DNA of 10,026 bases, from positions 1-10,026 of the forward strand of contig CAMCYT010000082.1 of the NCBI GenBank assembly GCA_945885485.1, read 5' to 3'. This document shows positions 1 to 6,970 of this stretch, piece by piece (the first letter of the stretch is position 1; each line of letters opens with the position of its first letter). Both the position numbers and the translations under genes were made by a program. Source of the stretch: Prosthecobacter debontii. Lineage in GTDB: Bacteria; Verrucomicrobiota; Verrucomicrobiia; Verrucomicrobiales; Akkermansiaceae. A model generated the notes under the pieces. It made no database searches, was not told the DNA's origin, and worked only from the letters and a program-made list of their open reading frames with translations.

Positions 1-2
1 AT

Positions 3-968
3 TTTCCTCTGTTAGTGGCGGGCCCAATCGAGCGTGCCACCCACCTTCTGCCGCAATTGAAACGCGAGCGGGTTTTCGATTACTCGAAGTCTGTGGATGG
101 CCTGCGTCAGATCCTCTGGGGTTTGTTCAAAAAGGTCGTTGTGGCCGACGGTTGCGCTGAATGGGCGAATCTTTATTTTAACGGCTCGGCCGCTGGCACG
201 GTTTACCCTGGCAGCGCCCTGTTCCTGGGTGCTATCTTTTTCACGTTCCAGATCTATTGCGATTTCTCCGGGTATTCCGATATCGCACTGGGCACCTCAC
301 GGTTGTTCGGCATCGAGTTGTTGAGGAATTTTGCCTTTCCGTATTTCTCACGTGACATCGCTGAATTCTGGAGGAGGTGGCATATCTCACTCACCACTTG
401 GTTTCGCGACTACCTCTACATTCCGCTGGGTGGAAGCAAGGGCGGCACCGCCATGAAGATTAGGAATACCTTTATCATCTTCCTCGTCAGCGGTTTTTGG
501 CACGGTGCCAACTGGACTTTTCTCGTCTGGGGCGCGCTCAACGCGTTCTACTTCATACCGCTGATGCTCTTAAATCGGAATCGCAACCACTTAGAAATTG
601 TTGCCCAAGGAAAGACTTGGCCATCCATCCGCGAAGTGCTCGCGATGACTTCGACATTTCTGATGACCGTCTTCGGCTGGATTTTCTTCCGAGCTAACGA
701 CATGAACCATGCGGTCAACACCATCAAGGGGATCTACAATGTCAGCCTGTTCGAATCCCCTCGTTTGCAAGGGTCAGCATACCTCACGATTTTCTTCATC
801 GCATTCTGCATGATCGTCGAATGGATCGGCCGCGAAAGCCAATACGCGCTGGAGGCATTCGGGACCAAGTGGTATACGCCTCTGAGATGGTTGTTCTATG
901 CTATGCTGATTGCCTGCATCTTGGTGCTTTCCGGCGTGGAGCAGCACTTTATCTATTTCCAATTTTAA
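3..968 (+). CDS. MBOAT-family O-acyltransferase (AlgI-like), 5' end outside window
   Basis: Integral-membrane acyltransferase of the AlgI/DltB/PatA type, expected to pass acyl (usually acetyl) groups across the membrane for O-acylation of an exopolysaccharide. The frame is open to the window edge and reads FPLLVAGPIERATHLLPQL, a hallmark block that lies well inside AlgI proteins. The GTG at 15 is therefore an internal Val codon and not the start; roughly the N-terminal third is missing. The two diagnostic MBOAT blocks are present: FWRRWHISLTTWFRDYLYIP (conserved His codon at 381-383) and SGFWHGANWTF (putative catalytic His codon at 501-503). Several hydrophobic segments follow, ending in a typical short C-terminal tail. 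It ends in TAA 3 nt before an SGNH-fold gene, the usual partner in alginate, cellulose and similar polysaccharide acetylation systems. The family call is secure; the substrate cannot be read from the sequence. Confidence 0.93.
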   Translation, partial: FPLLVAGPIERATHLLPQLKRERVFDYSKSVDGLRQILWGLFKKVVVADGCAEWANLYFNGSAAGTVYPGSALFLGAIFFTFQIYCDFSGYSDIALGTSRLFGIELLRNFAFPYFSRDIAEFWRRWHISLTTWFRDYLYIPLGGSKGGTAMKIRNTFIIFLVSGFWHGANWTFLVWGALNAFYFIPLMLLNRNRNHLEIVAQGKTWPSIREVLAMTSTFLMTVFGWIFFRANDMNHAVNTIKGIYNVSLFESPRLQGSAYLTIFFIAFCMIVEWIGRESQYALEAFGTKWYTPLRWLFYAMLIACILVLSGVEQHFIYFQF

Positions 969-971
969 GTT

Positions 972-1892
972 ATGAAGAGGTTCCTAATCAGATTGGCGAT
1001 GTTCACGACATTCTTCCTGCTGTTTGACAAGGCATTCATCGTCATCCGAAACACATCGCCTGCACGCGAAGTCGATCGGCGCTTGGAACGAGTCCTCGAA
1101 GGACAGATCAAGGCTGACGTGCTGATCTTTGGATCCTCACGTGGGGCGCAATGCGTGATCGCTCAGCGGTTCGCTGACTCTGGGGGGCCTTCGGCATACA
1201 ATCTCGCGTATCCGGGATCGGACATAACTTTCCATGAATACGTGCTGCGCCAAACCCTTGAGACCAAGGGCAACCAGAAACCGAAAACCGTGATCCTCGT
1301 AGTGGATGACAGCGACGAGCTATCCTCTAGCAAAAGCCTCAAGTTTCGCTTCGATAGGTTGTATCCCCTCGTCTGCTATAAAGACGTGAGGGATGAAATG
1401 GTGAGGCGCGGAAAAATGAAACCCATCATCAGTGAGTTCTTGGTGCTGAGCCAGTTGAACCAATCGAATTTCAAGTTTGGTCAGCACCAGTTAAGCGGCA
1501 ACTATAAGATTCTGCCGTGCGGCTCGATGCCAATTTTCCGCCAGAAGGCGACATTCGACAGAAAATACAATCCAAACATTTCCACCTATTCATCCGTGGG
1601 TGAGCTGGCCTACAAGCTTGAAGCGTTCAATGCCTTCAAGGATCTTTGTAGGAAAAACCATATCCGTCTCATCATCGCCATCCCGCCCAACTTTAGAAAA
1701 GTCACCTCAGGCTTCATCCCGCGACTTGAGCAACTGATAGATGGATACGGCACGGTCTTCATGTATGATGAAAATAAGCCGGAATATGCGAACCCGGACT
1801 ACTTCTTTGACAAGGCCCACCTCTCCGAGGAGGGAGCTAAAATCTATACCGATGAACTCATCCTGTTCCACGATCAGCTAGCCCCGCAATGA
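972..1892 (+). CDS. Membrane-anchored SGNH/GDSL-fold protein, probable polysaccharide O-acetylation partner
   Basis: 306 aa. Residues about 4-25 form one hydrophobic segment, a signal anchor placing the rest outside the cytoplasm. SGNH-hydrolase blocks are visible. Block I is VLIFGSSRG, with Ser56 the likely nucleophile. NLAYPGSD (Asn77) fits an oxyanion-hole block. The C-terminal FDKAHLSEEGAKIY holds the Asp280-x-x-His283 pair of block V. The middle is divergent, so this is called from fold motifs and not as AlgJ or AlgX by name. The start ATG lies 3 nt after the MBOAT stop, so the two are almost certainly co-transcribed. In known systems an MBOAT protein exports acyl groups and an AlgJ/AlgX/PatB-like SGNH protein transfers them to the polymer; that role is inferred here from context. 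No Shine-Dalgarno sequence precedes the start. It could alternatively act as an esterase. Confidence 0.75.
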   Translation: MKRFLIRLAMFTTFFLLFDKAFIVIRNTSPAREVDRRLERVLEGQIKADVLIFGSSRGAQCVIAQRFADSGGPSAYNLAYPGSDITFHEYVLRQTLETKGNQKPKTVILVVDDSDELSSSKSLKFRFDRLYPLVCYKDVRDEMVRRGKMKPIISEFLVLSQLNQSNFKFGQHQLSGNYKILPCGSMPIFRQKATFDRKYNPNISTYSSVGELAYKLEAFNAFKDLCRKNHIRLIIAIPPNFRKVTSGFIPRLEQLIDGYGTVFMYDENKPEYANPDYFFDKAHLSEEGAKIYTDELILFHDQLAPQ

Positions 1893-1910
1893 CCTGTCGC
1901 CTGACACAGG
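1893..1910 (+). terminator. Small hairpin directly after the SGNH gene, possible weak terminator
   Basis: CCTGT (1893-1897) pairs with ACAGG (1906-1910) around an 8-nt loop, starting at the first base after the TGA stop. It sits where the acylation operon ends and the dehydrogenase operon begins. No T-run follows, so it is not a canonical intrinsic terminator. A 5-bp stem can occur by chance. Confidence 0.22.
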
Positions 1911-1945
1911 CTAAACGCGGATAAAGAATCCCAAAAGGAAAGCGG

Positions 1946-1973
1946 TTGCACGATTCGGAAGAGTCGGTTTAGT
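1946..1973 (+). promoter_or_regulatory. Weak promoter-like pair and GNRA-loop hairpin before E1-alpha
   Basis: TTGCAC (1946-1951) and TTTAGT (1968-1973) are separated by 16 nt and match the sigma-70 boxes only 3/6 and 4/6. If used, transcription would begin almost at the GTG at 1981, giving a nearly leaderless mRNA, which would fit the missing Shine-Dalgarno. The same bases also hold a hairpin: CGATTC (1951-1956) with GAGTCG (1961-1966), one G-U pair, closing a GGAA tetraloop. The 88-nt gap 1893-1980 shows nothing else that I recognise. Confidence 0.2.
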
Positions 1974-1980
1974 CTCACGC

Positions 1981-3009
1981 GTGGCTGATGTGGAAACAAA
2001 ACCTTTTGAAGCAATGATTTCTCTCGATGGCGAATTTTTGCGCTCGGCTTTCCGCTCCATGCTCAAAGCTAGGATCTTGGAAAATAAGCTCTCCAGTCTA
2101 TATAAGGCGGGAAAAATCGTCGGCGGGGTGTATCTCGGAAAAGGACAAGAAGCGGTCAGTGGTTGTTTAGGAACAGCGCTGATTCAGGGGAAAGATTGTT
2201 TTGCTCCCTTGATCCGAGATCAGGCGGGTCGGACGGCTTTTGGGGAACCTTTAATCGATTGTACGCGGACGTATCTGGGATCGGTCGAGGGGCCGATGAA
2301 AGTGCGGGACGGAAATATTCACCGGGGTCGGCCTCATAAAGGCATGCCGGCGATGATTTCTCATCTAGGTGCGCAGGTGCCGCTGATTGCAGGCATGCTT
2401 TTTGCAAAGCGGCTCAAAGGAACATTGGACGGTTGCGTGGGCGCAACCTGTGTCGGCGATGGTGCGACATCGACTGGTGCATTTCACGAAGGTCTAAACA
2501 TGGCAGCCGTGGAAAAACTTCCGATGGTGGTGGTGATTGCCAACAATCAATTTGCTTACTCGACACCCAACAATCGCCAGTTTGCCTGTGGCGATTTGGT
2601 CGAGCGGGCGAGGGGATACGGCGTGGGCGGATACTCTGTCGATGGCACGGATCTGATGGCCTGCGCCTCTGTGATCGGCGAGGCGGTCAAACAAGCGCGT
2701 CTTGGAAAAGGCCCGCAAATGGTGGTGGCGCATTTGCTGCGCTTGTCCGGCCACGGCGAACATGATGACGGCGCTTACGTTCCCGATTCGGCACGCGCCG
2801 GATATTATGGTCGCGATTGCATCGAGATCGCTATCGAGCAGTTGGTCCAAGGCGGATATGCCAGCCAAGCTGAAATCGAAGCATGGCGTGAGGAGTTTTC
2901 TGAAGAAGTTCAACGAGCCGTTGCGCAAGCGCAGCAAGAAGCTCTGCCGGATCCTTATCTGGAAAATTGGTCTGCTCTTTCCACAACCTTTCCCTATATT
3001 CCATCGTGA
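1981..3009 (+). CDS. pdhA: Thiamine-diphosphate-dependent 2-oxoacid (pyruvate) dehydrogenase E1, alpha subunit
   Basis: 342 aa, normal for an E1-alpha of the alpha2-beta2 type. With E1-beta it decarboxylates a 2-oxoacid and reductively acylates the E2 lipoyl group in the cytoplasm. The thiamine-diphosphate/Mg motif is clear: GDG at 159-161, ending in Asn188-Asn189 (VVIANN) about 30 residues later. YKAGKIVGGVYLGKGQEAV near residues 41-59 is the typical N-terminal substrate-channel segment. The HGEHDDGAYVP loop is at about 258-268. The GTG start at 1981 puts about 20 residues before FRSMLKARILE, normal for the family; GTG at 1990 and ATG at 2014 are in-frame alternatives, and none has a Shine-Dalgarno. 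Its stop overlaps the E1-beta start. Pyruvate is favoured because rex and complex I genes follow, but a branched-chain 2-oxoacid or acetoin enzyme cannot be excluded from sequence alone. Confidence 0.92.
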   Translation: MADVETKPFEAMISLDGEFLRSAFRSMLKARILENKLSSLYKAGKIVGGVYLGKGQEAVSGCLGTALIQGKDCFAPLIRDQAGRTAFGEPLIDCTRTYLGSVEGPMKVRDGNIHRGRPHKGMPAMISHLGAQVPLIAGMLFAKRLKGTLDGCVGATCVGDGATSTGAFHEGLNMAAVEKLPMVVVIANNQFAYSTPNNRQFACGDLVERARGYGVGGYSVDGTDLMACASVIGEAVKQARLGKGPQMVVAHLLRLSGHGEHDDGAYVPDSARAGYYGRDCIEIAIEQLVQGGYASQAEIEAWREEFSEEVQRAVAQAQQEALPDPYLENWSALSTTFPYIPS

Positions 3010-3971
3010 GTGTAACCTATATTGATGCGATTCGCGAAGCTCAGGAGGATCTCCTCCGTGAGGATGATCGAGTTTTTCTCTACGGACAGGATATCGCTAG
3101 TTTCGGAGGTGCGTTCAAAGCGACCAAGGGCTTGGCGGAAGCTTATCCGAACCGCGTTTTTGACAGTCCGATCTCGGAAGACGCGATGATCGGTCTCGCC
3201 GTCGGTGCGGCCATCGAAGGCATGAGGCCGATTATTGAAATGCAGTTTGCGGATTTCTCGTCGATCGCGTTCAACCAAATCGTCAACCAAGCGGCGACGC
3301 ATTACTACCGCACCGGAATGCCGATACCGATCACGGTTCGACTTCCCTCCGGCGGCACTCCAGGTTCCGGGCCATTTCATAGCCAGAGCATGGAAGGCTT
3401 GTATGCCCAGTATCCCGGCTTGGTTGTGGTCACTCCGGCGACGGTTTCTGATGCTTATCACATGTTGATCGATGCCGTGAAAATGGACGATCCAGTGATC
3501 TATTGTGAGCACAAGTTTCTTTATCGCTGGTTGAAGGCAAAATCGATCAAAGGCGAACATTTGCCTATTGGCCAAGCGCGTATCGCGAGACCCGGAAAAC
3601 ATGCGACGGTGGTGACTTACAGCGCGATGGTGCACGAGGCCGTTCGCGCGGCGGATCGTTTGCAACAGGATGGTTGGGAAATTGAAGTCGTCGATCTTCG
3701 TTCGGTAAAACCGTTAGATATTGATACCGTGCTGGCATCGGTCGCACGGACAGGGCGCTTGCTCGCGGTTGGTGAGGCCTTCCCATGGGGCGGTGTCACG
3801 GCGGAAGTGGTTTCACGTGTGACCGAAGAAGGTTTTCATCTGTTAGATGCACCACCGCAACGTCTCAATTCTCGCGATACGCCAGTGCCTTATCATCCAA
3901 AACTTTGGGCGGCGCATCGCCCGACTCCGGAGTCGATTTCCGAAGCGCTTCGTAAACTTTTATCCTTTTAG
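3006..3971 (+). CDS. pdhB: 2-oxoacid (pyruvate) dehydrogenase E1, beta subunit
   Basis: 321 aa. Partner of E1-alpha; it supplies the catalytic Glu that activates thiamine diphosphate. The start chosen is GTG at 3006, overlapping the upstream TGA as GTGA (translational coupling), which gives MSVTYIDAIREA, the standard family N-terminus. An upstream in-frame start at 2967 would add 13 atypical residues. Motifs seen: VFLYGQDIASFGGAFKAT (about 23-40), DSPISEDAMIG with Glu58 as the likely catalytic acid, EMQFADF, PFHSQSMEG with His125, and a C-terminal transketolase-type domain (VTYSAMVHEA, VDLRSVKPLD, AVGEAFPWGG). Length is normal for the family. It ends in TAG immediately followed by an in-frame TAA. 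The E2 start is 8 nt downstream. Confidence 0.94.
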   Translation: MSVTYIDAIREAQEDLLREDDRVFLYGQDIASFGGAFKATKGLAEAYPNRVFDSPISEDAMIGLAVGAAIEGMRPIIEMQFADFSSIAFNQIVNQAATHYYRTGMPIPITVRLPSGGTPGSGPFHSQSMEGLYAQYPGLVVVTPATVSDAYHMLIDAVKMDDPVIYCEHKFLYRWLKAKSIKGEHLPIGQARIARPGKHATVVTYSAMVHEAVRAADRLQQDGWEIEVVDLRSVKPLDIDTVLASVARTGRLLAVGEAFPWGGVTAEVVSRVTEEGFHLLDAPPQRLNSRDTPVPYHPKLWAAHRPTPESISEALRKLLSF

Positions 3972-3979
3972 TAACTGCC

Positions 3980-5212
3980 ATGCCAATCGTTCCCATACTC
4001 ATGCCACAGCTCGGAGAGTCCATCGCCGAGGCAACGGTTATCCGTCTTGATATAAAAGTCGGCGACGAGGTGAAGACAGACCAAGAAATCATCGAGGTGG
4101 AAACCAACAAGGCGACGATGGGTATCACCACGCTTTGTAACGGGGTGGTTTCGGAAATTCGTGCGGTGGAAGGTGTTTCTTACTCGGTGGGCTCATTGCT
4201 CGGCCTGTTAGAAGTGACCGAAGAAGAGATCGCTCGAACCGGAGTGGACACTCTGGAAACGTTGGAAGCGAAAAACCATAGCCAGCCGCAAGAAACCAAA
4301 AGCGGCGAAGAAAACCTGCACTTTGCGTTGGACGGAGATTCCTACGAAGAAGATCCGAGTATCGTTCCGACAGTTAAGGGCTTACCAGTGCCGACTGGAG
4401 TGATGGGTGCGCATTACATTTCTCCAAGAATGCGTGCTCGCATGAACGACATGGGTCTGCGCGAGGCGGATATTTCGGCGATTGCAGGAACGGGCGCAGG
4501 TGGGCGTGTTACGGTGGAGGATTTGGAAAGATTTCTAGATTATCTTGAATCCTGGCCGAGCGCTCCAGCCTCTCCGATGCGTCTCGCGGTCGCCGATGCG
4601 ATGCGCCGGAGTTGGACCAGGCCTCTGGCAACGGTAGGACTTCCTGTGTTGTTAGATCGTTTACTACAACATCGCCGTGAGCAGGTAAAGAAACCCGGAT
4701 TAACGCTTTATTTATTGAGAGCTTTTGCCATTGCTCTGAAAGAGCAGCCGATGACAGCTGGTTACTTGATCGGTGAAAAAGTGGTTCACCCACGTTCATT
4801 TGATATCGGCGTCGCGGTGCAGGTGGAAGACGGAGTGGTCGTTCCTGCGATGCGAAAAGTGGATCAGAAAACCCTCTCCGAGCTGGTTGCAGAGTATGAT
4901 GATCTGGTGGATCGTGCGCGTCGTCGCCGTTTAACCGAAGCCGATTCACGCGGCGGTATCGCAACGGTCACAAATTTCGGAACGTTTGGTCTAACAACTG
5001 GAACTCCGATTCCTCTGCCTAATGAAACCTTGATTCTCGGAATAGGGGCCGGACGTAAAAAGCCGGTATGGAGTGAACAAGTGGAGGCATTTCTCCCCGC
5101 GACCGAAGCGGAGTTGTTGCTGACTTTCGATCACCGCGTGGTCGATGGTGGTGGTGCTGGAATGTTGTTGAATCGGGTTGCTGTGTTGTTGCAGCAGCCA
5201 GAAAACCTGTGA
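3980..5212 (+). CDS. pdhC: 2-oxoacid (pyruvate) dehydrogenase E2, dihydrolipoamide acyltransferase
   Basis: 410 aa. Core of the dehydrogenase complex: moves the acyl group from lipoate to CoA. Domains in order: one lipoyl domain (about 1-80) with the lipoylated Lys44 in EVETNKATMGI; an acidic, Glu/Ser-rich linker (about 85-140); a peripheral-subunit-binding domain (about 146-190, YISPRMRARMNDMGL then AGTGAGGRVTVEDLERFL); and the catalytic domain (about 197-410), with FDIGVAVQVEDGVVVPAMRK, GGIATVTNFGTFGL and the active-site block FDHRVVDGGGAG (His385, Asp389). All essential residues are present. A single lipoyl domain makes it one of the compact E2 forms. No E3 (lipoamide dehydrogenase) gene is in the window; the complex must use one encoded elsewhere. 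Co-transcribed with E1-alpha and E1-beta; rex follows after 12 nt. The acyl substrate is inferred from context only. Confidence 0.92.
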   Translation: MPIVPILMPQLGESIAEATVIRLDIKVGDEVKTDQEIIEVETNKATMGITTLCNGVVSEIRAVEGVSYSVGSLLGLLEVTEEEIARTGVDTLETLEAKNHSQPQETKSGEENLHFALDGDSYEEDPSIVPTVKGLPVPTGVMGAHYISPRMRARMNDMGLREADISAIAGTGAGGRVTVEDLERFLDYLESWPSAPASPMRLAVADAMRRSWTRPLATVGLPVLLDRLLQHRREQVKKPGLTLYLLRAFAIALKEQPMTAGYLIGEKVVHPRSFDIGVAVQVEDGVVVPAMRKVDQKTLSELVAEYDDLVDRARRRRLTEADSRGGIATVTNFGTFGLTTGTPIPLPNETLILGIGAGRKKPVWSEQVEAFLPATEAELLLTFDHRVVDGGGAGMLLNRVAVLLQQPENL

Positions 5213-5220
5213 TATTATCA
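5189..5220 (+). promoter_or_regulatory. Candidate internal rex promoter with an 11-bp palindrome
   Basis: TTGCAG (5189-5194) and TATTAT (5213-5218, 5/6 to the -10 box) are 18 nt apart at the end of the E2 gene. The -10 lies inside a perfect palindrome, TGATA-T-TATCA (5210-5220), that overlaps the E2 stop codon. CTGTGA at 5207-5212 resembles one half of the Rex operator (TTGTGA), but the second half does not match. Short palindromes arise easily by chance; the call rests on position just before rex. Confidence 0.2.
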
Positions 5221-5224
5221 ATTT

Positions 5225-5866
5225 GTGGATCCTGAATCGGAAAGAAACGAAAAGGTGGATATTCCGAAAAAGGCGATATATCGGCTTTCGATCTATCATC
5301 GTTGTTTGCAAAAGCTCAGCGATAGCGGCCAGAAAACGGTTAGCTCGATCACGCTCGCTAAGGCAGCAGGAGTGAAGCCCGCGCAACTCAGGCGGGATCT
5401 CGGTTACATCGGACAAATCGGCACTCGTGGGTTGGGTTATCCGGTGGCGGGCTTGATCACCACGATCCGTGAGGCGCTGGGTAGGGAGCAGTTACAGCCG
5501 GTCATTTTGGTGGGGGCGGGAAATTTAGGTTCCGCCTTGCTGAGATATCACGGATTTCAGAAAGAAGGCTTCGAGGTGGTCGCGGCATTCGATGTTAAAC
5601 CGGAGGATGCGCGGGCGCGGGAGTTGAAAATTCCGGTGTATCATGTTTCGGAAATGGAGGCGTTTATTGTCAAAAATCATGTAAAATTGGTGATTTTATG
5701 TGTGCCGATTGGATTTGCTCAGGAGGTGGTCAACCGGCTGGTTGCCTGTGGAATTCAGGGGATTTTAAACTTTTCGCCTATCATGCTTGAGGTTCCAGCT
5801 GATGTGACGGTTAACAATGTCGATCTGGCATTGGAGCTGGAGCATTTGAGCTATTTCATTAGATGA
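5225..5866 (+). CDS. rex: Redox-sensing transcriptional repressor Rex
   Basis: 213 aa, the usual Rex length. Rex dimers bind operators when NADH/NAD+ is low and release when NADH binds. The N-terminal winged helix spans about 15-80: IPKKAIYRLSIYHRCL, then VSSITLAKAAGVKPAQLRRD and GQIGTRGLGYPV, the recognition helix and wing typical of Rex. The Rossmann domain follows, with the dinucleotide motif GAGNLG at 97-102 and an acidic residue, Asp123, ending the second strand (NAD(H) preference). The C-terminal block ILNFSPIMLEVP, then NVDLALELEHLSYFI, is the Rex-specific tail and domain-swapped helix. Start: GTG at 5225 (chosen); GTG at 5255, giving MDIPKKAIYR, matches typical Rex N-termini equally well and has GGAAAG 11 nt upstream. 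It lies 12 nt behind E2, so it is probably co-transcribed with the dehydrogenase, whose NADH product it would sense. Targets are inferred. Confidence 0.93.
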   Translation: MDPESERNEKVDIPKKAIYRLSIYHRCLQKLSDSGQKTVSSITLAKAAGVKPAQLRRDLGYIGQIGTRGLGYPVAGLITTIREALGREQLQPVILVGAGNLGSALLRYHGFQKEGFEVVAAFDVKPEDARARELKIPVYHVSEMEAFIVKNHVKLVILCVPIGFAQEVVNRLVACGIQGILNFSPIMLEVPADVTVNNVDLALELEHLSYFIR

Positions 5867-5875
5867 TTCATAAAA

Positions 5876-6808
5876 GTGAAAAATTCTAACAATAGAAATT
5901 CCGAGCATGAAGAAACGGTGAGCATCAGCCCACAGCAGAAAGTGTTTCATATTTGGACTTGGCCTCTTGCCGCCGCTGGGGTGGTGGCTGCTGCGATGAT
6001 TATTGTAAACCTGATCCCCGCGCCGCGTGCCGGAGCTTTAGACGAAAATGGTGGAGATGGTTTGAATGTGGATCAGATTAAAGAATTTGTTGCTGTAGAA
6101 AGCGGGGAGCAAAGCCGGAAAAATATTAAGCTTCCGATTTCCACGGGTAAGATGAGTTTAGCTCAAATCACTAAATCTATCCGTGAAAGTGGAAAATTAC
6201 CAAGCAGGCAAGACGTGAGAATTGAGGAAATGCTCAATTCATTTTCTTTAGAAACAAAAGGTTCTGTTGCGCTTTGGAAAGGAAACTCACTGGGTGCGGA
6301 AGTGATCAAATGTCCATGGAGTCCATCTGGAAGTTTAGTTTTTGTGAAAATTCGTGGAGCTCTTGATCGAAGTTCGAGGCTCTCGATTGAGTTTCAAGGG
6401 AATGAAAATTCTGTTATTTTAAGTCGGCTCTTAGGTTACGAACTTGAGAAAAACGATCGTGAGCGTAAGCCTATGCCTGAGCAAATGGCAGCCGGTCAAG
6501 AATCTCTAGTGGCGCTGTTTGTGGAGGCGAAAAGTCATGAGCTCGGCAAATTGGTTTGGACGGTTGATGGCGTGGCTGCGCCCTCAGTCGATTTGATCCG
6601 CGATACGGAAAAAGAAGCATCCTCGGATAGCCAATTTGCCGCCTTTGTCTGTGGTTTCGGATTCTGGCTCCGTGAAGAAAAACCCGGAATCATCGATGAC
6701 GCTCTCATCCTCGGCCTTGCCCGAGAAGTTGCTGCTGAGAGCTTGGTCGCCGATCGCTACGATTTTCTTGAGCTGGTGGATCAAGCCGTGAAGGTAAAAG
6801 GCAAATAG
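5876..6808 (+). CDS. Membrane-anchored YfbK-family protein lacking the VWA domain
   Basis: 310 aa. A short polar N-terminus precedes one transmembrane segment (about 26-48, IWTWPLAAAGVVAAAMIIV); the remainder is probably outside the cytoplasm. Residues 92-123 (MSLAQITKSIRESGKLPSRQ, then DVRIEEMLNSF) match the segment that precedes the VWA domain in YfbK-type proteins. PWSPSGSLVFVKIRG (147-161) matches the strand just before VWA. From 169 the sequence resumes with the post-VWA strands (SIEFQGNEN, SRLLGYELE, AAGQESLVALFVEA). Residues 249-310 resemble the YfbK C-terminal domain (DUF3520): SSDSQFAAFVCGFGFWLRE to YDFLELVDQAVK. The VWA domain itself, about 170 residues with DxSxS, is absent. Its function is not known and I infer none. 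It starts 9 nt after rex with GTG and no Shine-Dalgarno. G+C is about 41% over 6061-6480 and about 54% over 6481-6780. Motif matches are from memory, so the family call is probable, not certain. Confidence 0.7.
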   Translation: MKNSNNRNSEHEETVSISPQQKVFHIWTWPLAAAGVVAAAMIIVNLIPAPRAGALDENGGDGLNVDQIKEFVAVESGEQSRKNIKLPISTGKMSLAQITKSIRESGKLPSRQDVRIEEMLNSFSLETKGSVALWKGNSLGAEVIKCPWSPSGSLVFVKIRGALDRSSRLSIEFQGNENSVILSRLLGYELEKNDRERKPMPEQMAAGQESLVALFVEAKSHELGKLVWTVDGVAAPSVDLIRDTEKEASSDSQFAAFVCGFGFWLREEKPGIIDDALILGLAREVAAESLVADRYDFLELVDQAVKVKGK

Positions 6809-6970
6809 TCCTCACTAGATCTTGGTCTGGAAAAGCCGCTTTTACCTCACGAATTCCCTACCAAGCACCGGAAATCTCCCTATCCCGCCGAGTTGGGGTG
6901 AATTCCTTGTAAAATTACCTATTTTGCCCTTTTCGGGCAGCTCTAACTTCGCTGTATTCGCCGTGCGGAA
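6809..6970 (+). promoter_or_regulatory. Intergenic region before nuoM, possible promoter
   Basis: 162 nt without a convincing gene. The best -10-like hexamer is TAAAAT (6910-6915, 5/6) but it has no good -35 box at 16-18 nt. An imperfect dyad, AAAAT-TACCT-ATTTT (6911-6925), overlaps it. A small hairpin, TGCCC (6925-6929) with GGGCA (6935-6939) around TTTTC, follows; it has no T-run, so it is not a clear terminator. A gap of this size after tightly packed genes suggests a separate transcription start for nuoM, but the sequence does not prove it. Confidence 0.3.

Noticed and set aside
15..968. GTG at 15 as the MBOAT start
   Set aside because: The frame is open upstream and encodes FPLL directly before VAGPIER, a conserved internal block, so the gene continues past the window edge.
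1893..1910. 18-bp dyad before E1-alpha as a Rex site
   Set aside because: The outer TGT/ACA triplets are 8 nt apart where Rex consensus has 10, and the flanks are CC/GG instead of TT/AA.
2494..2937. 147-codon open frame on the minus strand opposite E1-alpha
   Set aside because: Antisense shadow of a conserved gene with no domain or supporting context.
2994..3665. 223-codon open frame on the minus strand opposite E1-beta
   Set aside because: It is fully antisense to a conserved gene, has no recognisable motifs, and is rich in Arg/His/Asn as expected of the reverse complement of coding DNA.
6907..6929. Possible Rex operator TTGTAAAAT with ATTTTGCCC upstream of nuoM
   Set aside because: Only the inner AAAAT/ATTTT arms pair; the half-site spacing (about 23 nt in all) does not fit the 18-bp TTGTGA-N6-TCACAA form, and the right half lacks ACAA.
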